From Casuarina equisetifolia (Eukaryota; Streptophyta; Magnoliopsida; Fagales; Casuarinaceae), in assembly GCA_028551475.1 (NCBI GenBank), contig CM052359.1, forward strand, positions 11,781,583 through 11,845,582: 64,000 nt of DNA, in the 5' to 3' direction. The notes beneath the pieces are model-generated. The model was given only the letters and a program-made list of their open reading frames with translations. It did no database searches and was not told the DNA's origin. Position numbers and translations under genes: made by a program. Each line of letters begins with the position of its first letter. Within the stretch, counting starts at the first letter, position 1. This document shows, in pieces, positions 11,214 through 24,239 of the stretch.

Positions 11214-11749
11214 TAATTCAACCTCTCTTTTTAAGTGACTTAGGTCCCAATAGTGAGTGCTACGTTTCATTCACAAAGGGCTACATTTCACCTCTTTATT
11301 GCATTGAGAACTCAAATTGCGTGACATCTCATCCACCACCATAATTTCTTGACATATTTGCCCAATAATTATTCATAGTGTCAAGAAAAAACCCATCATT
11401 AATGGCTTCGTCTTCACTCCTATAACAAAGCCAAAAATAGTCTCGTAACCCATATCATAAGCCCTATTATCTATTTGTTATAGACATGCTCAAATCTTTT
11501 CTAGTTATTAAAAAAACTTAAGGATGATTCCAACCATGAGTTATGAAGTAGGCATATGAAAAATCAATTATTGGGTGAGAACAAATGTGGGTATGTAGAC
11601 AATAGTTTCCCTTGTCTTAAAACTTTCACAAACAAACAACAAGCTTGAGATTAATCTCATTTTGCAATTCAAAGTTGGTTTAAAAATTTTCTAAACCTAT
11701 CTTTGGTCCTCTATGTGTAGGCTAATGTTAAGGTTATTTAGGAAACATT

Positions 11750-14700
11750 CAAAGAGAGATTCATAAGACCTACTAAGACTTAGAGATATTAGTTTCATTA
11801 AAGGCAATTTGAGAATAAAATGATTGGCACCATCCTCACAAAATACTACTCCAACATTAGCAACCTCTAGGTTGATATTGACATGGTGGAGGCACTAGTC
11901 CATTATCACTATAAATTGCTTTTTTCATGCAAATGGCTTGCATTTATTTAGGAGTAAATGGGCCTATCCTCATCTCATACTAGTTAACCCACTTTGGAGG
12001 TCAATTTGTTCATGGCAACAACAATATGGTTATTATAGGCCTACCTTTCAAGCTCACAACCAGAAAAAAAAAATTAGGGAACCAAAGTTAGTTTAGGACC
12101 ACTCCATTTGTGGGTGCCATGATGTACCTAATGGGCCCATTAACCTTAGCTGCTTGACTCATGTTGAATCAACTTCAAAGGATGTTAGTTGCTAAGCATA
12201 GCTCCATTACCACAATCACCTATGAACTTTGAAGGTATGATGGACTCATCTTATTTAAACACCCATTAATTATAAATTCATCTATGCTACTTAGACCCTG
12301 TGTGTTGTGTATTGGAGACAAGTGTTCAAACTAACCCTTAGAAGACCAAAGCTTGGCAATGGATTTTGTAAAATTGATAAATGTATGTGCTTTCTTAATT
12401 AAGGAAACTAAAAGTGGATTGGTTATTGTTTGTCATTTCTCTACTTAAATAGTACTTCTAGTGTACTTGTAACTTATGTCCTTATTACTTATAAAGCATG
12501 ATATACCATTAGAGGAAAATATCAAGCAAAATTTGAAAGTAAGGTTGAAAGTATTGAAGCATTAGAATTTGAAAGGCTTCAACATAGATGTTTTACAGGC
12601 TTATGACAGGTTATAAAGGTATACTTTTTAGGTACCCTTACCTAAAGTCAACTATACTTTTTTATTTGGCAAAGGAAGATAAACACTAAATATGGTAACA
12701 TGAAACTAGAAAGCTTGTGCAAAACCATTTGACAATGGCATTAATTTTTTTTCTACTATGTGTTCTTCCTTCCTAGCAACATATGGAATATTTCATAAAA
12801 GTTCTTGCATATACACCCGCAACATAATTGAATAATAGAAAGTAAATATCACCACTTCTTGGATGTTCCACATATCTTGATGTTTTAGGCTGACATCCTT
12901 ACATTTTTTGGGAGCAATGCATCTTGGTTGCCATACATTACTAACTAATTACCAATGCTAGACTTAAGGTTCGGTTACCTTTTAAGCTTTTATATGGTAA
13001 GCCACCTTCTTTAGATTACTTATGTGTTTTTGGTTATAGGTGTTATACTACCATCTTACATTTTAGAGATAAATCCTTTCCTAAGGCTATTGTATCCATA
13101 TTTCTTAGGTATCCTTCTTTACATAAAAAGTTATAAGGTTTATGATTCAAATAGTGAAAAAATTGTTGTAAGTCATAATGTCATTTTTTCTGAATATGAA
13201 TTTTTTCTTTCTTTAAGTTACCCTTTAGACTTTCCTTGTTATTTACCCTTAAAATAGACTATATTGTTCTAAATATCACTCAATCGTGCAATTTACCAAT
13301 CATCACACTAGAGTTGTCTTTAAAAAAACTACCAAAGTCTTTTCCATAATAAAAAGTATTGCCTTATAATTGAGCCTTCCCTATCATGTCACCTTACCAA
13401 CCTTTCAAACAAGCCATATAGCCTTTCTTGCATAATCACCCATAGCTCATTGATGATAATCACAACCTACACAACCACCTATTTGGATTACCTATTACAT
13501 ATGTTCGGCCATGTCCATAAGGTTGAATAGTTAGTATCCCATATATGATCATGTTCCACTCAATCATTTTAACCCACACCATAAGTATTTTATTGCTTCC
13601 ATTTCTAATGTCACTAAACTTGAGACATATCATTAAGCACTTAAGGATAATCATTGGGTTAATGTTATAAATTAGGAGTTATTGACCCTTAAGGTCAATT
13701 GCAATTGGGATGTTGTATCACTTCTACCTAGATAACACTATAGAAAGATATAAGGCTTGGAGGGTAACCAAAGATATAAATAACAAGAATGTATAGACTA
13801 TGATGACACATTTTCCCCTAGCAATTAAACCATTGATTATGAGATCGGTTATGAGCATTGCTTCCATCAAATATTAGGACCTTCACTAATTAATTGTGCA
13901 AAATGCTTTCCTATATGGGATTTGATGGAGGAGGTTTATATGTAGCTCCCACCTAATTTTTTATATTAGGGAGAAAGGTTTGTATGCCGCATGAAGAAGT
14001 CATTATATAGATTGAAACAAACATTAGACAATAATACACCAAGTTCATAGAGGCACTCATTGTAGTTAGTTTTTATCAAACACCATATGATGATGCTTTA
14101 TTCAACATGTGGAATAGAGACTCACTCATCATCTTTCTATTTTATTTTGATGATATCCTAGTTATTAGGGATAGTTTTTTTTTTTTTGCAATCTTAGAGC
14201 TCAAGAGATATTTGCATTCTACTTTTCATATGGAAGACCTTAGAAAGTATAAGTTCTCTTGAGATAAAGATAGTTCAATCACCAAAATGTATATACCTTA
14301 GTTAGTGTAACTATACATGAGAGCTAAGACTTATAGGATCAAAGCTTACCATTATTCCTATGGAATAAAATGTGAAGTTACATGAGAGTATGATATGGGA
14401 GATTTTAAGAGATGCAATGATCCACTTATTGAGGATTACACCCTAAATCAAAAGATGATTGGTAGATTACTATATCTAACTCATACAAGGCTTGACATTA
14501 GCTTCACTATTCAACATTTTAGTCAGTTTACACATGCTTTGTAGCAATCACACATGGATGTAGTTATAAGGGTACTAAAGTACATTAAGGGCACCCCTAG
14601 ACTTAGACTTTTCCTCTCATCTTCATCCAAACTAAAGCTTATTGCCTATTATGATTCTAACTACATGACTTGTCCTATTATGTGAAGGTATATGATTGGA

Positions 14701-15050
14701 TATTGTATCAAGTTGGACAACTCTTTCTTATCTTGGTTGGCAAAGAAGTAGCAAACTATATCTCCATCCTCAATTGAGTCAAAGTATAGAACTATCTAGC
14801 ACATAGTATGTGAGATTATTTAGTTTCTTGTTGTGGTCATTCCTCATCTCGTCCCACTCCATTTTGATGATGAAGTGGCCAAGCACATCGCAACGAATCC
14901 CATATTTCATTAGAAAATGAAGCACATTGAGATAGATTATCATTTTGTCAAAAACAAAAGCTAAATAGAAATTATAAAGACTTATTATGTTAATACACAG
15001 AATAAATTGTAGATTTATTTACTATAGCTTTGTATAACCCGCATTTTAGT
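11750..15050 (+). mobile_element. Degraded copia-type element (gag?-INT-RT-RNase H), plus strand
   Basis: Plus-strand frames with many stops follow copia order. Integrase: HGIFHKSSCIYTPQHN then IERK at about 12,790-12,850, and the post-integrase region at 13,024-13,200 (YKVYDSNSEKIVVSHNVIFSE). RT: VCRMKKSLYRLKQ at 13,985-14,030 and a YFDDIL catalytic box near 14,142-14,160. RNase H and tail: MIGRLLYLTHTRLDIS at 14,458-14,505, then ASNPIFH-like and KHIEIDYHFVK at 14,890-14,960. No LTRs were found at either side. The gag part (11,750-12,500) is inferred only from position and scattered phrases. Confidence 0.7.
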
Positions 15051-16825
15051 GTAAGCTATTATATGTTTCATTTGAGTATGTTGTAAATTGTTATAATAAC
15101 AACAATATAAATAGAAGGTAAGGCAGTTAAGCACGGGATTTTAGTTTAATTGTTAGTTGATAGATTCTACTGAGTTTATTAAGAGGTCTTGGGTTCCCTT
15201 ATACGAATCATGTGCTTGTTGTATAAAAATTTCCACTTCAATTTAAGGTAGGTCATAAACCTAAGCTTCCTAAAGGTTCTTCTAATAGAATTCCTCTGGA
15301 TTATTCTCAACCTTTTACTCATTCTTTTGATAAATCCCTAATTTCAACTCTCGATTGCTGCAAACACTCACTTAAAATGTAAGGACGCCTTCATTTCATT
15401 AGGTTATGAATTCCTAATATTTTGGCCCAAGTTTATCTAGTTGTTTTTGTCATTTTGGTTTTGGGATTTGAAAAGTTTGGCTAAGCCACTTGCTGAGGAT
15501 GTCAACTCAAAGACTTTCTCAAAGGTTCGCTAATGAAGCACACCAACTTACTAGTTGAGGGAGTATTAATTATGGATCTTGATGAATCCCCTGGTTAAGG
15601 GATGTTGAGCAAGGAAGTCTTTAAGGTTAAAAAGGACAAATCTTTTCTTTCCCTATTGACTTATGATGGCTGGTAGTGTATAAGAAAACAAGATAAGTTC
15701 TCGCCTTTACAAAGGGAGATTGAAACCTTACTACCTTAGAAGGGAGACGGCACCTAATGGAGAGAAAGACAATTCCATTGACACTAAAACATTACAAAAA
15801 AGTCCTTTATACAACACTTGCCTTACCATTATTCTGACATAAGGGTTCAGAATTTTGGTTACACGCAAGAGTAAACAAAATACATCAAAAGTATGGCTAA
15901 TTTAACCATCATAGTTCTTCCTACCTTTCCTTTCACTGTTTTGGACTATTGTTACTCCTCCTCTGATAGCTTGCTCCAATCCTGACTCTTTTTACCTTTT
16001 TAATCATGGAAGGGGATGATAGATAGCAAAAGATCTACTGCTTCTTGCTTCTCTACACCTTGCTAATTTGTAAAGGAGCTTGTGTCGCCCTTTCTGCCAC
16101 ATGGGATACATAACAATTTTCTTGCTTTTAACAACCACCTTGAGAATTGGTTAAACTAACCAACTTGAACCTATATAGTGGAGCTTTGATAATTTCCAAA
16201 AGAAGTCTTGGTATTTCATCAGGCCATAACAATCACAGAGACTTTCAATGAGGAGTTCCTATGATATCTGAGCATTTACATGTTCTTCTTTGAGGATTTG
16301 ATACCATTTCTGAATATCTCTTTCTAAATTCCATGCTATTAATAAAACTTTCTTGCCATTGGGGGTATTTTTATAAACTACGGGCCATCACTGCCATCAT
16401 ATTGTAGAAAGTCCATCTTCAACATATTCGTTAGTTTGTTTAACTAACTTTTTCTCTCGGATGTTCATTCTGAGTTAGGTTCTCTAAAGTTTTCTCCCTT
16501 CTTAGTGTTGCCCATTTCTTGTTCTTTCTCATATGAAACTCCATGGTAAGTCGCAAGATCACCTTAGATATTTAGATATTGACTTCAATCTCCATTCTTT
16601 CAACTCTTTATTCCATAATGGGGTGCTCTAATACTAGATTAATGCATGCACGAGTAACCAATCAAGTTAGGGGCTTGACAGGTGACTATTCCTTCAACAA
16701 CAAGGGATTGAAACTCTTTCCGCAAGCCATGATGTTATGGGTTAAGAGAAGGAAGTAAGGCAAACTGAGAAGAGAAACCATAGGAAATGGATTAAATGTT
16801 TCACTCAATTTATCCCTACCCCTTA
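15051..16825. other. Unassigned degenerate stretch, possible minus-strand coding remnant
   Basis: No LTR, known domain or long ORF. Between about 16,050 and 16,430 the minus strand can be read with few stops (phrases such as KVLLIAWNLERDIQKWYQIL and ESLCDCYGLMKYQDFFW). The composition looks coding, but I match it to no family. It sits between two copia elements and is probably more transposon debris. Confidence 0.35.
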
Positions 16826-16830
16826 CTTTT

Positions 16831-17181
16831 TGTTAAAAACAAACCAATGAATCTTAAACTCATGGAATCTCTTAGGATCTCACTGTACAAATAAAGAGAA
16901 CATTAATCAAGAAAGAACATACAAGAATTACAAGGCTTGGGATAATTCCTATATCCCCAGCCTAAAGAGCAATTCTTCACTATGATGAAAAGGGTTATAA
17001 TGTAAATAGAAAACCTCTATTTTCTCTCTATCTCTCACACTAATCTCTTCAACCTTATAACTAGGTTTTCCTATAATGTTTCCTTTTATACTAGCACTAA
17101 GGAAACCCAAACTAAATAGAATTGGGAAACTCTACAAACTACCCACAATATAACCCTTACTTATTTACTCTAAACCTAACA
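16831..17181 (-). repeat. 3' LTR of the copia element (351 bp)
   Basis: Paired with 29,297-29,667, with many substitutions and a roughly 20-base indel near its inner end, so this insertion is much older than gag-only copy 1. The adjoining AAAAGGGAAAAAT (minus strand, 17,182-17,195) is its polypurine tract. Confidence 0.9.
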
Positions 17182-17416
17182 ATTTTTCCCTTTTGGAGTA
17201 ACATTAGTGCAACATCCCTGCACCATACGAGAAAGAACATTGCTCTGTAGACTTGACTTTACAGAGAGTCCATTCCAGTAACCCGCCAACATACCTTTAG
17301 CTTGTCTCTTATCAGCGGCTTCATCAACATATTTGCTCCATTATCATTAGTGTGAATCTTCACATGATCTAATTGTTTGGATTTTAATACATCTCTAATC
17401 CAATGATACTTGACAT
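17182..17416 (-). pseudogene. Copia polyprotein C-terminal tail and polypurine tract
   Basis: The minus-strand frame reads DVKYHWIRDVLKS, then HVKIHTNDNGANMLMKP, the standard end of copia RNase H, stopping near 17,255. The frame is continuous with 19,089 onward once the solo LTR is removed (KHID|VKYH), confirming that the solo LTR inserted into this gene. Confidence 0.85.
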
Positions 17417-19083
17417 TGTTGAAAAATAGGATTTTGTTGTGACTGAAAATATTTTCTTGTAAATATCAATTCTCAAATTATGTTTTTCTAAATGTGCAAA
17501 AAGAAAAATTATAGGAAGTAAAAGGTGTACAAATTATAATATCAATTAATGATATTATAAAGTAATCGGGTTCCTACATTTTCTCATAAAATATATTCTT
17601 AAAGTATTTGTGACATATAAATGTTGATTATTTGAATATATTGATTATTTAAATATTTCTTCAAGAAATATGAGATATACTTGAATATTTTTTATTTTAA
17701 GAATATGATACTTGGTTTGGTGAAATTGCAGGAACAATATAATTGCTTAAATTCAACATATGCAATACATTATAAATGTATTGATATTGGACCGTATTGA
17801 TGTTGGACCAGATATACATGTTGAATATATGTTATTACTATACTAGACTTTTGTTGTTGGACTGTGAGATTATAGGTGCGGCCCAAGTTCACGTCAGCCT
17901 GCCTGATCTCGTTCCTGTTACGGTGTCATCTGAATCATAATCAAAGGCTTCCTATTATGTTGTCGTCTGAATCATAATCAAAGGCTTCCTGTTATGGTGT
18001 CATCTGAATCATTATCAAAGGCTTCCTGTTACGGTGTCGTATTGATCACATCATAAGCTTCCTTGATACGCTTACTGGCTACGACGTTGTCTCCACTTAA
18101 AGGCACATAAGAGACGTTTATCTCTCGAGGGGTTATGCATTAGCCGCTTTAGTCTCTCCCCGACGTTGCCTTCATTTCTCTCAAGCACCGAAGCTTTAAC
18201 GAGATAAATCTAGAGAAGATGGGCTGTCAGAACAATCGGATTTCGAATCAAAAGGTGGAAATGAGGCTGATTTGATGGATAGCCTACTATTCCTAATAGG
18301 AAGAAGGCTATGGTTCAAGTTTGATTCAAAAAGAAAATCCTAGATCTGCTTATAAATAAAGAGATGTGCACGTGAAGGTTTTCTTGGAACGATTGACCTC
18401 TATCTTGAAGCATTCTCTTTGTGAAGATACTTTACTCAGCTTACTTACCATTTGATTCAAGATCATACATCATTCAGTGGTTCATAAGCTTTCGGTGATA
18501 TTCGACTATTCAATTTAATCTTTGATAATATCATCAATCATAGCTTGTATAACATTATTTATGTGTTAATTTCACTTATAAACATTTTTTGCACATAAAT
18601 ATTGAGGAGAATCTTAAACCTTAATTTCTTCAAATTGGGGATTTCGTGATAGGAGCTTTGTATCTTGATATATTTGTTTAAATAGCTCTTCTGATCAACA
18701 ATATCCCATAAACTAACATATTATTTGGGGATTTGCTATAGTATATGATCTTTTGATCATTATTTGTATCCGAACTTAATAATTTCTTTAAGAAGGAATT
18801 ATTTGGATTAGGGAGAACGTATTCTCCTAATCAGGTTGAGTAAAGGTGACTTCAATCAGTTGGATTGAAGGAGAAAAGGGTGCACGTAGGACTCTAAGGT
18901 AGAGTGCCGAACCATTATGGTAAATTGGGTGTTGATTCTCTTGCTCTCTATTTGATTAAATATTTCTACTTGATTGCATATTATCATATAAATTGTTAAA
19001 GTAATTAATTAGAATTTTTGAGAAGAATATTTTGGTACAAGAACAATTCAACCCCCCTTCTTGTTAAGCCATAAAACCCAATA
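17417..19083 (+). mobile_element. Solo LTR 3 of the same family (1667 bp)
   Basis: It starts TGTTGAAAAATAGG, ends CCCAATA and has the target duplication GACAT (17,412-17,416 and 19,084-19,088). Its first 200 bases align closely with solo LTR 1, including the stretch AATTATAATATCAATTAATG, and its last 300 bases carry the GGAGAACGTATTCTCC region and the ATTCAACCCCCC tract. It lies inside the copia RNase H gene. Confidence 0.9.
17922..18062 (+). repeat. 37-base tandem repeat inside solo LTR 3
   Basis: Three full and one partial copy of a 37-base unit (GGTGTCATCTGAATCATAAT, then CAAAGGCTTCCTGTTAT). It occupies the place where solo LTR 1 has an unrelated-looking 35-base unit. Confidence 0.85.
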
Positions 19084-19088
19084 GACAT

Positions 19089-22000
19089 CAATATGCTTAG
19101 ACCTTGAATGAGATGCCGTATTTTTATTGAGGTGAATGGAGCTTTGGTTGCCGTTATAAAGGATAATTATCCTTTTTCTTATACCAAGTTTTTAAAGAAA
19201 TGTCTTCATCCACAGAACTTCTTTTTTGCCCTCAATGATTGTTATATACTCTATTTCTATTGTAGAAAAAGCAACATAATCTTGTAGTTTAGATTGCCAT
19301 GAAACTACTCCTTTTGTGAAGGTAAGCATGTATCCTATTATAGATCTCCTCCCATCATGGTCACCAGCCATTGCATCTATGTATCCGACCAATACAAGCT
19401 CATCATTACCAAAACACAAACACAACTTAGGAGTTCCTTTAAGGTACCTAAGTAACTACTTTATAGCTTCCCAATGCATTTTACTAATATTTGAAAGAAA
19501 AAGACTGACTACTCCAACTACATGAGTAATATCTAGTCTAGTGCTTACTGCAACATACATCAAGCTATCAATCACAAATGTGTAAGGTGTTTTCTTCATA
19601 TATTCAATGTCATTTTTACTTTCAAGCTTCTACTCTTTACTCAGCTTGAACTAACTTATAAGTGGAATGCTTACTGCTTTTGCCTTGTCCATGCCAAATC
19701 TTTGAAGTATCTTTTCTATATACTTGTCTTGAGATAGTTATAATTTTCCATGTTCTCTGTCACATTTAACTTCCATACCAAGGATTTGCTTTATCGGTCC
19801 CAAATCTTTCATCACGAAAGACTTGCTTAAATCTTTCTTCAGCTTATCAATCTTCTTAATGTCCTAGCCAACAACCAACATATCATCAACATATAAGAGT
19901 AAGATGACAAAATCATCCCTTGTAAATTCACAAACACACAATGATTTGAATTGGCCTTATTATAACCGTGTTGTAACATGGATGACTTAAATTTCTTGTA
20001 CCACTAATGAGGTGCTTGTTTTAGACTATACAAGCTTTCCTTCAGTTAACATACAAGATTCTCCTTGCCTTTCTCTATGAAGCCCTCAAGTTGCATCATA
20101 TAAATCTTTTCCTCCAAGTCTCCATGAAGGAATATAATCTTCACATCAAGCTGTTTTATCTCCAAGTTCAGTCTAGCAGCCAAACTACGAATAACTCTAA
20201 TTGATGACATCTTCACCACAAGAGAGAAAATCTTCTTAAAGTCAATACCTTTCTTCTCATCATAACCCTTCACAACCAACCACACCTTATGCCGTAGTAG
20301 TGGATTATTTTCTTTTGACTTCATCTTGTACACCAACTTATTTTTAAGTGCTCTCCTATCTTTAAGCAATGTCACAAGATCATACGTGTGGTTTTCTCGC
20401 AAGGAATTCATCTCCTCCCACATTGCTTTCTTCCACTCTTTCTTGCGCTCATATTCATTAGCTTCCTCATAGCATTGTGGTTCTCCCCCATCAATCAACA
20501 TACTCATGTGGTGGATATTTCAACGAAGGCTAACACTTTTTGCTAGATCTTCTCATTGAGGGCTAGGTTGATGACTCAATTGGATGATTATCAACATATC
20601 TTCCAGATTCTTCAATAACTGTGGTTTCAGGAACTTCTTCACTTGTTACATCTTCAAGTGGCTCTTCTTGTGTAGTTCCCCTTTCATATGCACTTATTAG
20701 GGAAGAAGAAGGTGAGGTTATATCCTTAAGACTTTCATTAACAAATCTTGGCTTTTCACTCTTCTTAAGATCTTCAATAGTTTGATCTTCAAAGAAAATA
20801 ACATCTATGCTTCTAATCAATTTCTTATAGTTGGATCTCATAATTTATATCCAAACTCACCATGTTCATAGCCCAAGAAGATGCAATCTTGAGTTTTATC
20901 ATCAAGCTTGTTCCTTTTATCCTTAGGAATGTGAATAGACACCCTAAAGCCAATACTCTTGAATGCTTAAAAGAAACTTCCTTGTCAGTCCATACTCTTT
21001 CAGGTAGATCACCTTCTAATAGAACTAAAGGAGACAAGTTAATAAGTTATACTACAGTACACATAGTTTCACTCTAAAATGATTGAGATAATCTAGAATG
21101 TGAAAGCATACACCTGATCTAATAATAGTTTTGTTCATCCGTTCTACAAACCCATTGTGCTCTGGATTTTTAAGAACTGTCTTCTCAAGCTTAATACCCT
21201 GAGTGTTGCAATATTTTTCAAACATCCTTATATATTCACCTCCATTATTTGCATGGACACATTTCAATTTCCTTCCAATTGTTCTCTTAATCATAGCCTA
21301 AAATTGTTTGAAGACCTCCCAAACTTGATCCTTAGTCTTTAGTGCATAAGTTCATACCTTCCTAGAATGATCATTAATGAAGGTAAAAAAATATATAGTA
21401 CCACCAAGAGTTTTCACTTTCAACATACACACATCTGAATGAATCAAATCAAGAACATGTTTTTTTATGGATAGGGGCCCTATTCAAAATGAGACTTTAT
21501 ATTGCTTTCCAACTAAGCAGTGATCATAAGGCTTCAACTATAAATCAACACCACTAACTCTTAAAATGATTTTATTCTTTATCAAATGCTAAAGTCCATT
21601 CTCACTTAGATGTCCAAGTCATTTGTGCCAAAGCCCCATGTGGTTATCTTCCATCACATTTACCTTACCTTTTTGAATACTAGCTTTAGTCTTGTAGAAA
21701 GTACTAACCTTCTGCCCTTTTACAAGTATGAGAGAACCTCTACTGAGTTTCCATTTACCTCCACCAAAGTAATTATCATATCCCTCATCACCAAGAACGC
21801 TAATAGAAATCAAGTTGAAACAAATCTTAGGAACATGTTTGACATTCTTTAGCACTAGCTTACATCCAACACTAGTCTCCAAGACTACATCTCCAATGCC
21901 AACTATCTTTGCTTATGCATTATTTCCCAAGCTAATGCACCCAAAATCACTACTTGTATAAGATGTGAAGAACTTTTCATGTGGAGTAACATGAAAAGAG

Positions 22001-22468
22001 ACACTTGTGTCGACAATCCAAGACGAAACTTGACATGACATGTTGATATGAGGATCACAAAAGATCATAATATCCCCAATACCAGATGTAGTTACCACTG
22101 CATCCTTTTCAACTTCCTTTTCTTCATTCCTTGATTCTTCTTCCTTGAGCCTTCTACAATCTCTCTATAATGGCCAGGCTTACCACAATGATAGCAATTA
22201 ACATCTTTTCTCAAATATGATATTTTATGTGATCTATCAGAATTTAGTGTTCTACTTTTACTTTTACCTCTACTCTTGCTTCTGTCTCTATTTCTGTCTG
22301 CATATCTACTTCTCCCTTACATTTCTGTAACCAATACTTTTGTATGTCCATATGCTCCTTGCTCATTTACTCTAATTTTCTTCATTAAGCAAACTTTCAT
22401 AGACTATCTTTATAATCAGAATGCCACTTGGAGCTATGTTTGTGAGAGTGACTACAAATGTCTACTAA
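19089..22468 (-). pseudogene. Copia pol: gag end, protease, integrase, RT, RNase H
   Basis: Minus strand, high to low coordinates. Gag zinc knuckle CYHCGKPGHYRE near 22,165-22,200. Protease box SWIVDTSVSFHVTP near 21,975-22,020, with the usual D-S-G/A changed to D-T-S. Gag-pre-integrase LWHK near 21,620. Integrase core EHNGFVERMNKTI near 21,130-21,170. RT from LVYKMKSK at about 20,330, through IKQLDVKIIFLHGDLEEKIYM, to an intact YVDDMLVVG near 19,870-19,900. RNase H with VSWQSKLQDYVAFST and EVLWMKTFL (19,425-19,192). Several frameshifts and stops are present. The frame continues upstream into 27,894-28,365 across the gag-only insertion. Confidence 0.85.
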
Positions 22469-24094
22469 TAATAACTCTATATTTTATAGAGTTATTATTG
22501 GTATTTTAGGTAATACTTAATATAGTTTTTATTAAATTATATTTGTATTTAATTATATTTATGTATATTTTGTTATTTTATGCAACAAACCCAAAATAGA
22601 AGAAAAATGAAGAAAAGAAGCACAAAAGCAAAAGAAAATAAGAAAAGAGAAGGAAAAAAAGGCTTTTGGGTCAAGTTTGTGGGCTTGGACAATGGCCATT
22701 TTGGTGGGCTTTAGACGTAAAAGGGAAAGAACGGTGAAGGAGGCTGATTAACAAAAAAGAGACTAGAGAGAGAGAGAAATAAAGGTGAGTGGCTTCTCCT
22801 TGCTGGAAAAGCAAGTACATAAGCAATAATGCGAAACCTTGAGAATGGCCGACGGTCAGGTGAAAATCGACCGTCACGTTTGTTTCTGGTGAAGGAAAAG
22901 TGTTTTCCAGTGAAGGCACCAATTTTTGATGATAAAGTCCATTTTCTGGCCGTTTCTAGGTTGATTTTGGTGAGAGGAGACCGGATTTACATTCCTAGAG
23001 TGATTTCTGACAATTCTATGGTAGTTGCATGCGATTTCTGATGGTTTTCCGACAAAGAATGGCGAACACCGTTTGAGCTTTTTTGTTAAATCTACACATT
23101 TTTATGGTGGATTTGCGCAATCCTTTTATAGATCTGCAACCTAGGCATCCCGATCTACCTTTCTAGAAGTTTTTGTGAAGACTAGCAGCAGAAGGTGGCA
23201 GTGCGTGGCAGCAAACAGCTACGCATGCGAAAGCGCGTGACAGCACATGTGCTCTTCGTTTCATCTTGTTTTTCAAACAGAACCTTTTTCTCCCCCTGAT
23301 GTGGAGATTTGTGCAGCTTTTTTTGTGATTTGAAGACATTTGGTGACAACTTTAATGTTTTTAAATTATAGAATGTTTTGTTCATGTTTTTATACTGATT
23401 TAGTTTGTGTAAATATGTTGTTTAACTTCAGTTTGTTAAAGCTACGATGTAACTTGTTTTTGAAGTAGGAATATTATGATTATTTATGTTTTGTAAGATA
23501 TTTTATGAATGTGAAGTAGCATATTACGAAGTTTAATACTTTTAGGTGATTAACTACTACTTGAATGATATGATTTGCATGTTAAAGACCACAGGAGATA
23601 ACATGTAGTTGCTTCTTGTAATATGCAACCATAGATTAATATGGATAGACCTATACCATATGATTTGTATGGCTTTAGGTGTAAACTGGAATATTCACAA
23701 ATCATAATGCACTTAGTTCATTTAATTTATAGGTAAAAATACAGTGAGTTAGTGAGTTAAGTAGGTTTGTTATACCTAGACATACGATAGTGAATAAGTT
23801 AGGAGATTCTGTTATCACATAAGTAGAACTAATCTTACTAACATGGATGATCTACATTCATATCTAGTAATTAAGTGAAATCAGACGCTCTAACATCTCG
23901 TTAATCAAATTTAGGTTAAATTTAGTTGTTTACTTAATGTTTTATTATTTCAGTTAGATAGATAAACTTTAGGAACTATTCACCATTAGTAATTAGTGAG
24001 TTTAGTAAATACTAATCTTCGTGGGACAATATATATACTTATCATTATATTACTTGTTCGACATGTACACTTGCATGTAGAATTTTACTGAACA
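22469..24094 (+). repeat. 5' LTR of gag-only element copy 2 (about 1.6 kb)
   Basis: It starts TAATAACTCTATATTTTATA (TG changed to TA) with the same terminal inverted repeat as copy 1, and ends near ACTGAACA just before the primer site. Its right half matches the copy 1 LTR, but the section 22,600-23,400 differs strongly, so the two copies come from diverged subfamilies. Confidence 0.8.
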
Positions 24095-24100
24095 TGTTTT

Positions 24101-24122
24101 TGGCGCCATTGCCAGGGATTGG
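24101..24122 (+). other. Primer binding site, tRNA-Asp type (copy 2)
   Basis: TGGCGCCATTGCCAGGGATT: the copy 1 primer site with two changes, seven bases downstream of the LTR end. Confidence 0.8.
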
Positions 24123-24239
24123 TTGTTTTACTACTAATTAATATTAATACCGAATAACTTCTTAGCTTAATCTAGCTTTTGTTGCTTTTATTTTATTTTT
24201 ACTTTTAACCTTGTATTTTGTTGCAGAGAAAAGACTAAG

